DNA of 64,000 nt, taken from contig JAZKJV010005765.1 in assembly GCA_037367405.1 (NCBI GenBank), positions 1 to 64,000 on the forward strand, given 5' to 3'. The translations under genes were made by a program, and so were the position numbers. The notes under the pieces are model-generated. The model worked only from the letters and a program-made list of their open reading frames with translations, was not told where the DNA came from and did not search any database. Below are positions 1 to 11,770 of the stretch, piece by piece (position 1 is the first letter of the stretch; each line of letters starts with the position of its first letter). The stretch comes from Ottelia alismoides (taxonomy: Eukaryota > Streptophyta > Magnoliopsida > Alismatales > Hydrocharitaceae).

Positions 1-1601
1 TAAGGGCGTAGAATGTGCGTGGGGAGATGGCGGAGATGACAAGGTGCTCCGGTGATCGAAAGGGTACTCGGGATAGTCGTAATCAGAGAAGCACGTCGGA
101 GATGCGATTTGGGCGAAATCGGAAATTGGGAGAAATGGAAGAGCTAATCGACTACCTGATGGTTGCAGTAGACTGTGCTGGAGCGTGGCTAACTCCGGGT
201 CGTAGCTTCGAAGGGCGTCAAGGCCTGAAGCTCGATGCTCAACGCCGGCGGCGGAGCAAGGACGGCGAGAATCGCCGGATCAATGGATTCGCTTCCTCGC
301 CTCAATGCAACAAGGGCAGACGCTTGCTGTCACTCTCGCGAAGCCTATGGAGGTCACTGGGAAGGAGGAGAAGGTCCAAAGATGCGGCGCGGAGGCGGCG
401 GAGGTCGGGATATAAATGGTGACAGGGGCGATTAGGGTTGAGTGGCGACAGCTATAGAAGGCGTGGATTTGATGGCGGAAGATCCGGCGAGGATGATGGA
501 TGATTGGCGAAGAATCCGAGCACGGGGGTTGAGTGGGTGACAGCCTGGAGACGCGTGGATAAATCGGCGAAGGAGGCGCGGCACGCATCTTCCAGAAAAG
601 GAAGGAGTCCGCGGGGGAGTTGACCGGGGTCAACATTCCCCCGTGGACCAATCAGGAGCGGCCACGTGGATGCAATTTTTGTTTATTTATTTTAAGGCAG
701 AAATAGGCCGAATTAAAGAAAACTCAAAACATGAAATATTTTTCTTTTATTTTTTTCTATTTTTTGGTGATTTTTAATTAATTTTTGGAAATAAAAATAG
801 GGTAGCTATATATATAGGTATATGTACACTACATGGATTTTTATTTTTGATTTTTTATTTGTTATTTTTATGTATTTTTATGCTCATTTTGTATTTTATT
901 TATTTACACCATAAAATATGGAATAAAATGGTATTTTTATTTTATTTTAATTATTTATATACAAGGGTGAAATAAATAGTTGTATACATTTATATACATG
1001 GTATTTATACAATGTATTTTGGTATTTTTCATTTTGTAATTTTTATTTGATTTTTGTTTTGTTTCTTGTTATTTATTTTATTTTATTTACAAAATGTAAC
1101 ATAGACTATTTACAAAAAGTTTTGAAAATAATTTTATTTATTTATAGGGTTAAATAAATACAGGATAATGGTCTATACACATGGTGAAGGAAGGGTATTT
1201 TTGATCTTTTTGCTTTTCATCTTTTTATTTTGTTTTTAATAGTTTCTAAATATACACACAATATGGACAAACATATTTTTGGGTGAGGAAAATATAATTT
1301 AATGTATTTACAGAAGTATATACACATGTGAGCCCTATCTCCCTCTACTTTGGCTTTTATGCGGTCAGGCCCATGCTGAGCCCTCCCTTGGGTTAGGTTG
1401 CTCAATATTTATTCTAAATATTTCCCTCTTTTTCTTTTTGCTCTTTATTCTTTTATTTTGTGCACAAAAACATGCTAATTATAGGTTTTTACACAATGCA
1501 TGCTTTTGGTAATTATTTGTATTTACACATATCTACATGTATTTGCAAAGGTTTTTGTAGCTAAAATATAAGAATAAAGAGTGATGAATGGGTATTCATC
1601 A
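1..1601 (-). mobile_element. Ty3/gypsy-type LTR, cut by the window edge
   Basis: This is a minus-strand LTR whose 5' end is at 1601. There the plus strand reads ATTCATCA, so the LTR begins TGATGAAT on its own strand. The first 950 bases (1601 down to about 670) are AT-rich. They are followed by a G-box-like CCACGTGG (about 664-671), a W-box palindrome (606-648), a TATA-like site (409-416) and a splice-donor-like site (154-157). The same order occurs in the LTRs at 18040-21739 and 50973-54586. The rest lies left of the window. The neighbouring bases 1602 onward show no purine tract, so I cannot tell whether this is the 3' LTR of the 4175-8144 element after a deletion or a separate nested insertion. 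Confidence 0.8.
154..648 (-). promoter_or_regulatory. LTR promoter-like module (W-box palindrome, TATA, donor-like site)
   Basis: An inverted repeat at 606-648 brings two TTGACC motifs face to face (W-box core TTGAC on both strands). A TATA-like TTTATATC lies at 409-416 and CAG/GTA at about 154-159 on the minus strand. Palindrome to TATA is about 190 bp and palindrome to donor about 450 bp, matching the modules at 20283-20776, 43504-44000, 48172-48670 and 53107-53602. Promoter function is inferred from this repeated layout. Confidence 0.55.
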
Positions 1602-4174
1602 GCGGCTACCAACAGAAGAGACCAGTCAGATCTGAAATATGTCGTAGTCTTCCGCAGATAACCCTCGGGGAACTACGAACTAATCAAATGAATAATAAGA
1701 GCTCATCCTTGCGAGGACCGTCAAGGAGAGCGGACTCAAAGGAGTCAAATACATTGGCCTCGTGTACCAACAGGTCAAGTACACAATCACAGGGGAGGCC
1801 AATCAGACATATCGTACGACTCGGTTTCGGGTCCCATCACAATGGCGACCCAAGCAGTGAATGAAACCGCAGTCCAAGAAATTGTCGCATTCTCCCGCAG
1901 ATAGTCCTCGGGGAGCAATGCGAGCTATAGCAATGAAGGTCATGGGAATGCTTGCAAGTCATCTCAGGTCCTCAAAAGCAATAAATCATTCAATTATTCG
2001 GAGGGCATAAGATCATGTCAGGGAGCGAATAATCATGTCATTCACCAAGCATCCCTTGGGTCAATCCAGTCAACTGAGATGGCACGAAAAATAATCAGGA
2101 ATCCTCTAAGTGCCAGGGGTGGATAATGAAGTCAGGAGATCGAGGATGGGTCACTCATGTAGAAGAGAAATCATGTGGGTTCCAATCATCGTCATCATGA
2201 AGCATATATCAAGATAGTCCATTCAGCCCAGAAATCACAGATGGTAGGAACCTCGAAATGGATAGAACAATAGAAACATCCTGATATCATCCTCAAATCA
2301 CTGAAGCGCATTACATCCTCAATCCGGTGTGCCAGACCTAAACCTTCAATAAAGAATCACACCTAATTATCATGCATCACAATAATCCTCAATAAGCACA
2401 TATGCATGCATCAAGAGTCAAATCCACAAATCAATCTCAGCATCCGCAATATCATGCCCGACTTACACAAATAATCTGTATAAATAATCCTCGATGCGGG
2501 CCTCATCAATATGCACAACATTCCCGGATAAAGAGAGAGATGATACAGAGGGTACGAGGAGGGCGGGCGAGAAAATTGGGACATAGACAAAATTGGGTGT
2601 TCCACACAAGGTGGGAACACCGTCAAAATTGCGGTCCGAAGAGCGGTCTCTCCTCGAACCAGAGAAGATGGTACGATGGATACATAGAAGATGGTGAAAA
2701 AGCGGGAAACAAAGGACTTGGCGAAGAATGATTGAGCTCAAGCGCCAATATCACGACTCGATGCATGGTGAAGAGATATATGTATAAGAGAGATAGAGAG
2801 ACTCAAAGATGAAAACTGCATGACTCACACGGACGGGACCGTCTACTCTAATTATGAATGGAAAACACAATGAACTCCAAGTCACAATCAATACACAAGG
2901 CAACACCCCTAATTCACTTACTCAACACAGTGAAGACCATCAGGTGACGGTCATTTATCTTTTCTTTTTTTAGATTTAGGTGAGAATCACAAAAATTGTA
3001 CAATCACGTAGGAGGCTTGATAGGATTTGGGCTCTACTCCTTAGTGTGTACGTAAGCAATTTAAAACGCATACAATGAGGGGGTTGCTCTCCCCAAGACA
3101 AGGAATTCATTACATTTTATTGTTAGGTCCATAGAGTTAGCAGTCCCGATTTTATTTAAGTTATCACTTTTTTTTTGGGTATTTTCAATGCACGTGCCTA
3201 TCGAGGTTCCAATTTCCATTAAGCATCCTAGGTTGGCAAAAACAGAGGGAGAAGATCGGAAAAGCCATGCAAGTCGGAAATCAATGATGCATGCTAAGTA
3301 AGAAGACTTACAGTGCTTCCCAGCTCTCTCCATGCGGGATGCATAACGGAATTGAAACCTATGCTATATGCAAATGCAAGCCGAAGAAATCGCCCTAGGA
3401 TAGTAACTGCTATTATCGTGAAGCACTACAAGCCGGTCGCTTATCCTTAACCTAAGAGTCCGGTCTTGGCTCACCCCTCCTCTTCTCGACACGCTCGAGT
3501 TCAGGAGTAGCGCTTGATGGGGCTTGCTCACGGCACAGTGGTTAAGAGATAAATGAACCAACTGTTTAGATTTGACTAGGTCCAAAACGCACTATAGGTA
3601 CATGCAAATATATTTAGGGTGTTTGGACCTAATCTATCGACAAGCAACTCCTAAGCTAGGGCTCATTCACACAAAATAATAAAAATAAAATAAAAACGAG
3701 AAAGCGTCAAAACCGTCGAGGCCCCCAAGGGAACAATCCCTCGGGCAATGGACCTCGGGAGTCGGAGTGCACCTGTGAGAGTCCTGTATTATTACAAAAT
3801 TCTGAGTGTCACTCTCTCACATGAATATACATAATAAGATAAAGGAAATAAAATTCATGAAATAGAGACTGTCTTCAAAAATTCTCCTTCATCTGCTATC
3901 GATGCTCTCTCCTGTTGGCTTGGCATAGAAGAGCCAACACCGCCTCGCTTGGGTGCATAGGGCCTCCTAGGAGGTCCTCCTTCGCTTAGCGGTCCCTCGC
4001 ATCAAAGACAAAAGAAAGAGATGGTCAGAGCAGTCAATCAATAATATCAAATAAAAATAAAATAAAAATCACACAGATAAACAAATGAAGGACATGAACA
4101 AAGAATCAAATAAATGAACAAATAACCACACAAAATCATACAAAATCCGTTGCCTCCCCGGCAACGGCGCCATT
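1602..4174 (-). mobile_element. Degenerate interior of a minus-strand gypsy-type element
   Basis: This stretch lies between the LTR at 1-1601 and the primer site of the 4175-8144 LTR. The part near 2930-4150 resembles the 5' leader of the minus element at 59037-60347: shared text includes a ...CCTCGCA... block near 3990 and a stretch ending in CCTGTATTATTA near 3785. Two stretches near 1665 and 1895 (CGCAGATA followed by CCTCGGGGA) match the complement of the acidic-ORF region of the better copies. I see no intact reading frame. Open frames at 2402-2741 have no recognisable product. The interior is shorter (2.57 kb) than the 5.76 kb of the copy at 54587-60347, so a large part has been lost. 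Confidence 0.6.
4155..4172 (-). other. Primer binding site, tRNA-Asp type
   Basis: The minus strand reads TGGCGCCGTTGCCGGGGA, complementary to the 3' end of plant tRNA-Asp. Athila/Tat-type Ty3/gypsy elements are known to use this primer. It sits two bases inside the 3' end of the LTR at 4175, which fixes that LTR as a 5' LTR and the element as minus-strand. Confidence 0.9.
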
Positions 4175-7100
4175 TGTTTGCTCCGGAAACCGGTGGTCTT
4201 AAGCTCCTCACAAGGCGGGAACTTAGTCGCTGAGTCGACCACACGAGATCCGGAATAAAACAACAATTAACCCACAATAAATATATGCAATGAATATCCA
4301 AAAATGTGGAGTTAAAATTTATTATAACTCTACATGTAAATGTGTATAGGTGTAAGCACAAGTAGAGGTCGAACACTGGGAGGCGAATGGTTGTATGTAA
4401 TGTATCGTTCAATTATTCAATCAATTGTGCATGTCCTTTTATTGTTTTTGTGGGTTTTGGGTTTTGTAATTTGTTTTTATATTTTTGTTTTTATAATTTT
4501 TATTTTGATTTTGTATTTTATACTTTTTTTTATTTTTATTTTTTTTCGTTTTATATTATTAATTATACAAATATATATACTATATATATATATATAAAGA
4601 GATATATATATAAGAAGAGAGAGAGAAGTAATATAGAATATATATATATATAAACATAAAAACTTAATATATAGACATATATTTTTTTTTAATTTTTTTT
4701 TTTATATTTCTAATTTTTATGTATTTTTCAATTCAAAAATGTCCACAATATAGGACTAAATAAATAGCCGTATATAATTTGGGTTTTAAAAATATAAAAT
4801 AATACCCAAAATTGCCCAAATTAATTTTCACATATTAATAATAATATATAGATAATTATAAAAGAGAGGAATGTATTTTTGGGGTTTTTAAAGAGTTTTT
4901 CTAATTTTTATGTTGCTTTTGGGGTTTTATGATTTTTTTAATTTTCTTTTTCATATTTTTAGGGTTTTTAATTTTCTGGACTCAATATATATATATTTAT
5001 ACCATATATAATTTTTTTTTTGGAATTTTTCGAAAACATTTTATAATTTTTTTTGTGTTTTATAATTTAGACAGTACAAAAATGGGCTTCTTTTCAATTT
5101 TAATAAATAGGGAAGATGCAAAAAATGCAGGATAAAATGCAGGCGTGCAAGAGCATCACATAAAACACCTAACCTAATTTTTGTGAATTTTTAGGAGCCC
5201 CATAGGTATTTTTAATAAATAGATAAAAGACATAAAACCTAAACAGCCTGGCAGGGGCATTTTTGCAATTAAAATACATAACAGGGGCTCAAGTGCAAAA
5301 ATACCTACTGGAATACACATTTATTTTAATTTTTAGCACTAATTTACAATTTACGAAACCCGCCAGGGGTTGTATGCAAAATATCCGCGCCTCACGTGGG
5401 ACTACACGTGAGGTGCGGAAGGACCTAAACGTAAATAAATGAAAGTTCAAGGGTCCTTCAGCAAAATAAACGTTTATTTTACAACTGACAGTTTTATTTA
5501 CAACACTAAATATTAAATACAAAAATGCGGGGGACAAAGGTGAAATTTACCCCTAACTGCGCGTTGGTGGACGGCGAGATGTGGGTCACTTATACACGTG
5601 GCGTCCATCTAGCGGCGCGTAACGGTTCGTCGATGAACGCTCGCGATTAGATCATCCCAGATGATCTGACGGTGAAGGCCTCGTTCCATCTGACGGTGGA
5701 GCTTCGACCTGGGACACGTTCTCCATCCAACGGCGAGGAGGGCGTCTGGAAGAACTGGGAAGAAAGCTCGGCTGGGCGAGCTTCTTCCGGTGAGATCTCG
5801 CTGCTCCGCCGGCCTTTGAGGGTTCTAGAGGTCCGAGGAGGTTCCTGGCAGGTGGCTCTATCTTCTGGAGGTCTTGGTTCGGTCGGAGAAACGCTGGAGG
5901 TCCGCCACGAGCTCGGTGAAGAAATGCGGCTCCAGGTAGCTCCGCCTGCTTGGAAATCGTCTCCTGGTGCTTTGCGTGGCACCTAACCTGCACAGGAAGG
6001 TATAGAGGCTCGAGGGGGTCACCCTCGACCTGGTTTTGAAGCTGTTAGCATAAATATGGCAGTGGGTGGCGATGCTCCGGCGAGGTGGCGGAGGAGAGCA
6101 TCGATTCGCGAATCCAGGAGAGGATCCGGTTGGCCAAGGTGATTAGGAAGTGGAGAAGGCGTTGGGGAATGAAATGAAGGTGAAAGCGGGTTGGAGAACG
6201 GTCGGGAATACGGTGAAAAGCTCGCCGGAGCGGAGCTCCGGCGAACTACGAATAGCCTAAACTACGCTACACTAGTGATCTAAATGCATAATAAAATACT
6301 GGAGTAAAATGCTGGAGTGGAAACCTATCTAGAAATCATAAATGCGCAGCTCTTATACCTGGAGAAGCTCCAGGGAGCAGGGCCTCCGGCGACGCGGCGG
6401 CCGTGGGTGCAACCTCCGCCATCTTCAGCCGATTCAAGGTGCCGGCGGCATCCCCCTGTCACGAGGAGCGCACCTGGGACCGAATGCAAGGAAGAAAATG
6501 GAGGAAAATTGACCAAAATTGGGAGGAAGGCAGAGGTTCCTTATTTATAGATGAAAAGGGCACCCTTATTGACCGGGCCATAGCGGGCGATACGGGCTAT
6601 GTACAAAGAATCCAAGAGGACGGCGTGGGAGAGGGATGTACAGGGAATAAAATCCGTGAAGGATTCGATGGCGATTGATGGACGAATCGAGCGGGCAAAA
6701 GGCAAGAAGATGGGGGACAAGACAGTTCAGACGTACTGCAGAGGCTGAGGAGGCAGTTGACCCGGGGTCAACTCGGGCCAAGCCCTGATTGGTCCACCTA
6801 GGCCGCAAGAAGACAAAACAGGCTGGAAAATAAAGAATGAATTATTTAAAATAGTAAATGAGTTTATTATTTTTTAAGTATAAAATAAAAAATGTTTATT
6901 ATTTTACATAGTATTTATCTATGATTTTTATTTATTTTTATGAATTATTTTATTATGGTTTTATTAAAATAATGTGTATATGTACGTATTTACATGTATT
7001 TTTGTGTAGTTTATTTTTAATTTGTTTATTTTATTTTATTGTTTTATTTTCTTATTTTATAAATTTACAACTTATTTTTGTGAGTATAAATGTATTTTTT

Positions 7101-8144
7101 ATTTCATTTTTAAGATTTTATTTACATTTTTAAATAAATATGTATATGCATATGTAAGTATACTTATAGGTATTTTGTCTGTATATTATATACATTCTAT
7201 TTATTAAATGAATTTTATTTGTTTTTGTTTTGGATTTGTATTTTTAGTAAGTTATATATATTATATACATTATTATAAAAATGTAGATGAATAAAGAATA
7301 AAAGAATTAACTCCCCTTTTATTTATATACATATAGGTAGCATATGTATTTTGTCTATGAAGCCTATAGACTTATTTTATTTTACAAGCTCTCTTTGGTT
7401 TTCTTTTAATTTCAATATATACATGTATTCTATACATTATTTACAAGATTCTAAAAATATGAATTTGTGCAAATAATAAACGTTGAATAAAATGAATATT
7501 TTAATCAGTATTATATACAAGGAGGGTCAAAAACCTAACTTTCACAGATGGACTCCAAAAATTATGAAACCAATTTTATAAAATAGTTCATGGAATGCTA
7601 TATACAATTAAAGGTGAGTTTGGGTGATTTGGAGTTTTTATTTGCAAGATATGGGTCTGTGAAGTTGAGATTTTTGCTTTTTATTCTGGGTATAAAATGT
7701 ACACTGTATATTATTTTCACATAAACTCAATTTTGTATTTTTATTTACATTAGTATCTACAACTTTCATGTACAAAAGATTTTAATTTGATGAATAAATA
7801 ATTCTTTACAAAATAGGTGTCAAAAATGCATAAATGAATGAATAAATAAATGAGGTATTTATTGTATAATTGGCCCTTATCTCCCCCTACTTTATTCCTT
7901 GTCGACCAATTCCATGTTGGTCTTGGTCTCGGGGTTCGGGTCATAAAATATTTGCAATATTTTATTCCTTTTTCTTTTCTTCTCTTTATTCTATAATTTT
8001 GGCATTAAAAACCTTATTTTGTGTATAATAAATACAAATGAATAATGAATGCTATTATGTACAAATTAATGCTATTTACATGCATTTGCTGGGGTTTTTA
8101 AGGCCAAAATGATAGAATAAAGGTGATGAAATGGAGATTCATCA
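4175..8144 (-). mobile_element. 5' LTR of a minus-strand gypsy-type element (second LTR subtype)
   Basis: The LTR is about 3.97 kb. It starts at 8144 with TGATGAATCTCC and ends at 4175 in GCAAACA, two bases before the tRNA-Asp primer site. AT-rich outer parts flank a GC-rich core (5560-6800). A perfect 9-bp-arm W-box palindrome lies at 6755-6773, a TATAAATA at about 6541-6549 on the minus strand, and a CAG/GTATAA near 6357-6360. Related LTRs are at 17820-18039 plus 21740-22981, and at 40829-42700. The target duplication on the right would be ATATC (8145-8149); the left copy is outside the window. Reading frames in the GC-rich core (for example 5647-5993) run in several frames at once and are not treated as genes. 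Confidence 0.8.
6755..6773. promoter_or_regulatory. Palindromic W-box pair in LTR core
   Basis: The sequence AGTTGACCCGGGGTCAACT has perfect 9-base arms around one central base. It carries a TTGACC W-box core on each strand. It occupies the position of the longer palindromes in the other LTRs of the family. Confidence 0.6.
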
Positions 8145-9716
8145 ATATCAGCCTTTCTAGTGAGTCTCCTGATCATGACCTTCCGTACCTTTTTGAGACT
8201 GTGATTAACGTGGAGGATTCACAAATAGATCATTCCTTCTTCACGTTCGTCTTCTTCGACTCTGCCCTTTCTAGTGAGTCTCATGATCATGACCTTCCGT
8301 ACCTTGCTGAGATGAGAGTGCATTCCATAGGAGATCAAATGGGGCAGTTGCATGCTATAGATGACTTTAATACTAAGATGATGGATGAGTACACAGATCA
8401 AGAAACACACTCCGATTCTACATTAAGCCCCTTCATTCTGGATTTAGAGTTCATTGATCTACTGCTGAAATTGTCAGTGGAAGTGCACGAGGAACCTTAT
8501 TTGCATATCTATGAGTTTGAGGATATTTGTGGATCATGATCATATTTCGATATCACTTCTGAGGACATGATGCTGATTACCTTCCCATTTACACTTCAGA
8601 GTAAAGCCAAGAGTTGGCACAGATGTTGGGAAGGAAAATTGCTACGTGGGGAGAAGTACAATCGTTATTTTTGCAGAGATTTTACCCCCAGCGTAGAGCA
8701 GAGATGATGCGTTCTTGTATTCGTGAATTTGCAGTTGACCCCAGGATCCATTGATAGATTCATGGTTGAGGTTACGTGATCTTTGGAGGAGATTTCCAGA
8801 TCATGGATTTTCGATGACTGACCTTATCCACATCGCCATGAGGGGGAGGACCACAGAGCAGATTACATATGTCATTGCCTCGTATGGTGGTTCACACCAA
8901 AGTCCCGACCTGGATTTAATTGAAACCATCTTGGATACACTTTCAGACATCCCATTATCAAGAGATGATTTATTCGGGACAACACACGAGGGAGAGATAA
9001 CAATAGATGAGTGTGTGATACATCATGCAGATTCAGACAGTACACACAAATCAGAGGATATGGATGCTACTGCTTCTCATTTTATTGATGTGTTGACTAC
9101 CACTGTGAGTTCCGAGAACCGGACATTGGTTGAATACCCGTTGGATTTACAGACAGATTTTGAGCCAGTCCCGCACTTCCACATCGATGGTTCTTGGATT
9201 CCAGATCTTCTTGTATCCTAAGAAATAGAGGAGGAGACCACATCTCAACCATCCTTTGAGTTATTCCATTGTCCATACACAGTTGATTTAGTGTTTATTC
9301 TTCAGAAGATCTTCTCAGATTCAGAGATATACTTGGATTCATCTCAGCAGAGAGAGCTTGATGAGGGACTGATTTTTGATTGACAGACCTTGATAGTCCA
9401 ATATTTGAGTCTTGTGTCCTCCCATTTGATGAGGTCGATACACTTTTGGAGGACATGTTATTTGACATCATTGATCCCCAATTTCCTAATGATTTGGCAT
9501 TACTCCCCGAGGGTAAACTGCGGGAGGATGCCACGGACCCTGTGTACTCAGTTTCATTTTCTGGGAGTGCATCCGATCTGTCGGATCACGAGACCGAGTA
9601 TTTTGATTTTTCTGATAATGAGTTTGAGGTTTCTCTCCTCGACGACCCTCGCGAGGATAATCCGATCTTTGAGGTATTCGATGATTTCACTAATTTGTCT
9701 ATATTATATGCATCGG
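8145..9716 (+). repeat. Tandem duplication unit 1 (1572 bp)
   Basis: First visible unit of a direct tandem repeat with a 1572-bp period (524 codons). Positions such as 8751 and 10323, or 9295 and 10867, start the same sequence. Its left end is cut by the LTR ending at 8144, so further units may lie to the left. Within the unit a stretch of about 40 bp beginning CCTTTCTAGTGAGTCTC occurs twice, about 114 bp apart (about 8152 and 8266). Confidence 0.95.
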
Positions 9717-11288
9717 ATATCAGCCTTTCTAGTGAGTCTCCTGATCATGACCTTCCGTACCTTTTTGAGACTGTGATTAACGTGGAGGATTCACAAATAG
9801 ATCATTCCTTCTTCACGTTCGACTTCTTCGACTCTGCCCTTTCTAGTGAGTCTCCTGATCATGACCTTCCGTACCTTGCTGAGATGAGAGTGCATTCCAT
9901 AGGAGATCAAATGGGGCAGTTGCATGCTATAGATGACTTTAATACTAAGATGATGGATGAGTACATAGGTCAAGAAACACACTCCGATTCTACATTAAGC
10001 CCCTTCATTCTGGATTTAGAGTTCATTGATGTACTGCTGAAATTGTCAGTGGAAGTGCACGAGGAACCTTATTTGCATATCTATGAGTTTGAGGATATTT
10101 GTGGATCATGATCATATTCCGATATCACTTCTGAGGACATGATGCTGATTACCTTCCCATTTACACTTCAGAGTAAAGCCAAGAGTTGGCACAGACGTTG
10201 GGAAGGAAAATTGCTACGTGGGGAGAAGTACAATCGTTATTTTTGCAGAGATTTTACCCCCAGCGTAGAGCAGAGATGATGCGTTCTTGTATTCGTGAAT
10301 TTGCAGTTGACCCCAGGATCCATTGATAGATTCATGGTTGAGGTTACGTGATCTTTGGAGGAGATTTCCAGATCATGGATTTTCGATGACTGACCTTATC
10401 CACATCGCCATGAGGGGGAGGACCACAGAGCAGATTACATATGTCATTGCCTCGTATGGTGGTTCACACCAAAGTCCCGACCTGGATTTAATTGAAACCA
10501 TCTTGGATACACTTTCAGACATCCCATTATCAAGAGATGATTTATTCGGGACAACACACGAGGGAGAGATAACAATAGATGAGTGTGTGATACATCATGC
10601 AGATTCAGACAGTACACACAAATCAGAGGATATGGATGCTACTGCTTCTCATTTTATTGATGTGTTGACTACCACTGTGAGTTCCGAGAACCGGACATTG
10701 GTTGAATACCCGTTGGATTTACAGACAGATTTTGAGCCAGTCCCGCACTTCCACATCGATGGTTCTTGGATTCTAGATCTTCTTGTATCCTAAGAAATAG
10801 AGGAGGAGACCACATCTCAACCATCCTTTGAGTCATTCCATTGTCCGTACACAGTTGATTTAGTGTTTATTCTTCAGAAGATCTTCTCAGATTCAGAGAT
10901 ATACTTGGATTCATCTCAGCAGAGAGAGCTTGATGAGGGACTGATTTTTGATTGACAGACCTTGATAGTCCAATATTTGAGTCTTGTGTCCTCCCATTTG
11001 ATGAGGTCGATACACTTTTGGAGGACATGTTATTTGACAGCATTGATCCCCAATTTCCTAATGATTTGGCATTACTCCCCGAGGGTAAACTGCGGGAGGA
11101 TGCCACGGACCCTGTGTACTCAGTTTCATTTTCTGGGAGTGCATCCGATCTGTCGGATCACGAGACCGAGTATTTTGATTTTTCTGATAATGAGTTTGAG
11201 GTTTCTCTCCTCGACGACCCTCGCGAGGATAATCTGATCTTTGAGGTATTCGATGATTTCACTAATTTGTCTATATTATATGCATCGG
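9717..11288 (+). repeat. Tandem duplication unit 2 (1572 bp)
   Basis: Second unit, differing from unit 1 by roughly a dozen substitutions that I could spot. That puts the duplication well after the family arose. The junction joins the acidic C-terminal part of the ORF to the N-terminal gag part (reading ...DHDLPYL then AEMRVHSIGDQ). Confidence 0.95.
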
Positions 11289-11415
11289 ATATCAACCTTT
11301 CTAGTGAGTCTCCTGATCATGACCTTCCGTACCTTTTTGAGACTGTGATTAACGTGGAGGATTCACAAATAGATCATTCCTTCTTCACGTTCGACTTCTT
11401 CGACTCTGCCCTTTC
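11289..11415 (+). repeat. Partial third copy of the 1572-bp unit
   Basis: About 127 bases repeat the start of the unit and then diverge at CTTTC/ACTCC into the unique ORF tail. This point marks the right breakpoint of the duplication. Confidence 0.9.
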
Positions 11416-11639
11416 ACTCCATACATATCTTGAGCTGACGATTTTGTTTGTGCTATCGGAGCCCGATTTCATTTGCCCATCTCTTTACCGGTAGCAAACA
11501 CCCACCTGATTGTTTATCTGGTGGTTATCATCATCCACTCTGTTGAGTTCATCGTTGTTCTCCCATCAAGACTACGACAAAAGTATGGTATTCGCATTAC
11601 AAATGCAGTCATGAACCTTGGTACAACGTTGTCCTAGCC

Positions 11640-11692
11640 TTTGCGCCCAGTTAGGGGCGTAAACTCTAGCGCTTGTTGAGAGGCACCTCAAC
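11640..11692 (+). other. Two consecutive post-ORF hairpins
   Basis: The first hairpin (11640-11663) pairs TTTGCGCCC with GGGCGTAAA. The second (11675-11692) is GTTGAG-AGGCAC-CTCAAC with a perfect 6-bp stem. The same pair occurs after the ORF of the minus copy (56730-56788). From memory, Athila-type elements carry a similar GCGCTTGTTGGGAGGCAACCC block just after their coding region, with both arms changed together, which supports a structured RNA element. Function is unknown. Confidence 0.7.
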
Positions 11693-11770
11693 ATTGATCA
11701 CATCAGTACATATCCATTTGTCCATATCATACATTGTTTCTCACACCTCATATTCATTTCCTGATCATTC

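Larger units (their letters stand above)
8145..11494 (+). pseudogene. Broken gag-like ORF with acidic downstream domain, duplicated
   Basis: The recognisable gag core is near 8486-8720 and again at 10058-10292. It contains HEEPYLHIYEFEDIC and, after a stop, LITFPFTLQSKAKSWH, the retrotransposon-gag pattern of Ty3/gypsy elements. It aligns with LRTFPFTLQDRAMRWH in the copy at 58288-58500. Downstream lies an acidic, serine-rich segment (for example SDHETEYFDFSDNEFE in the frame from 9380) that aligns with the minus copy at 56839-57504. In-frame stops and frame changes occur in each unit, so no full protein is made. No zinc knuckle, protease or polymerase is seen. The C-terminal tail after DFFDSALS (11416-11494) matches the minus copy's tail, which marks the true end of the ORF. 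Confidence 0.75.

Noticed and set aside
4340..4653. Hydrophobic, membrane-like frames rich in F, I and Y
   Set aside because: AT-rich low-complexity LTR sequence translates to such residues by composition alone.
5647..5993. Reading frames of 104-113 codons
   Set aside because: LTR core of the element at 4175-8144; frames on both strands, low complexity, not kept in sister LTRs.
8145..11415. Repeats considered as a CRISPR array or satellite
   Set aside because: Unit is 1572 bp and encodes gag-like text; it is a tandem duplication in a retroelement.
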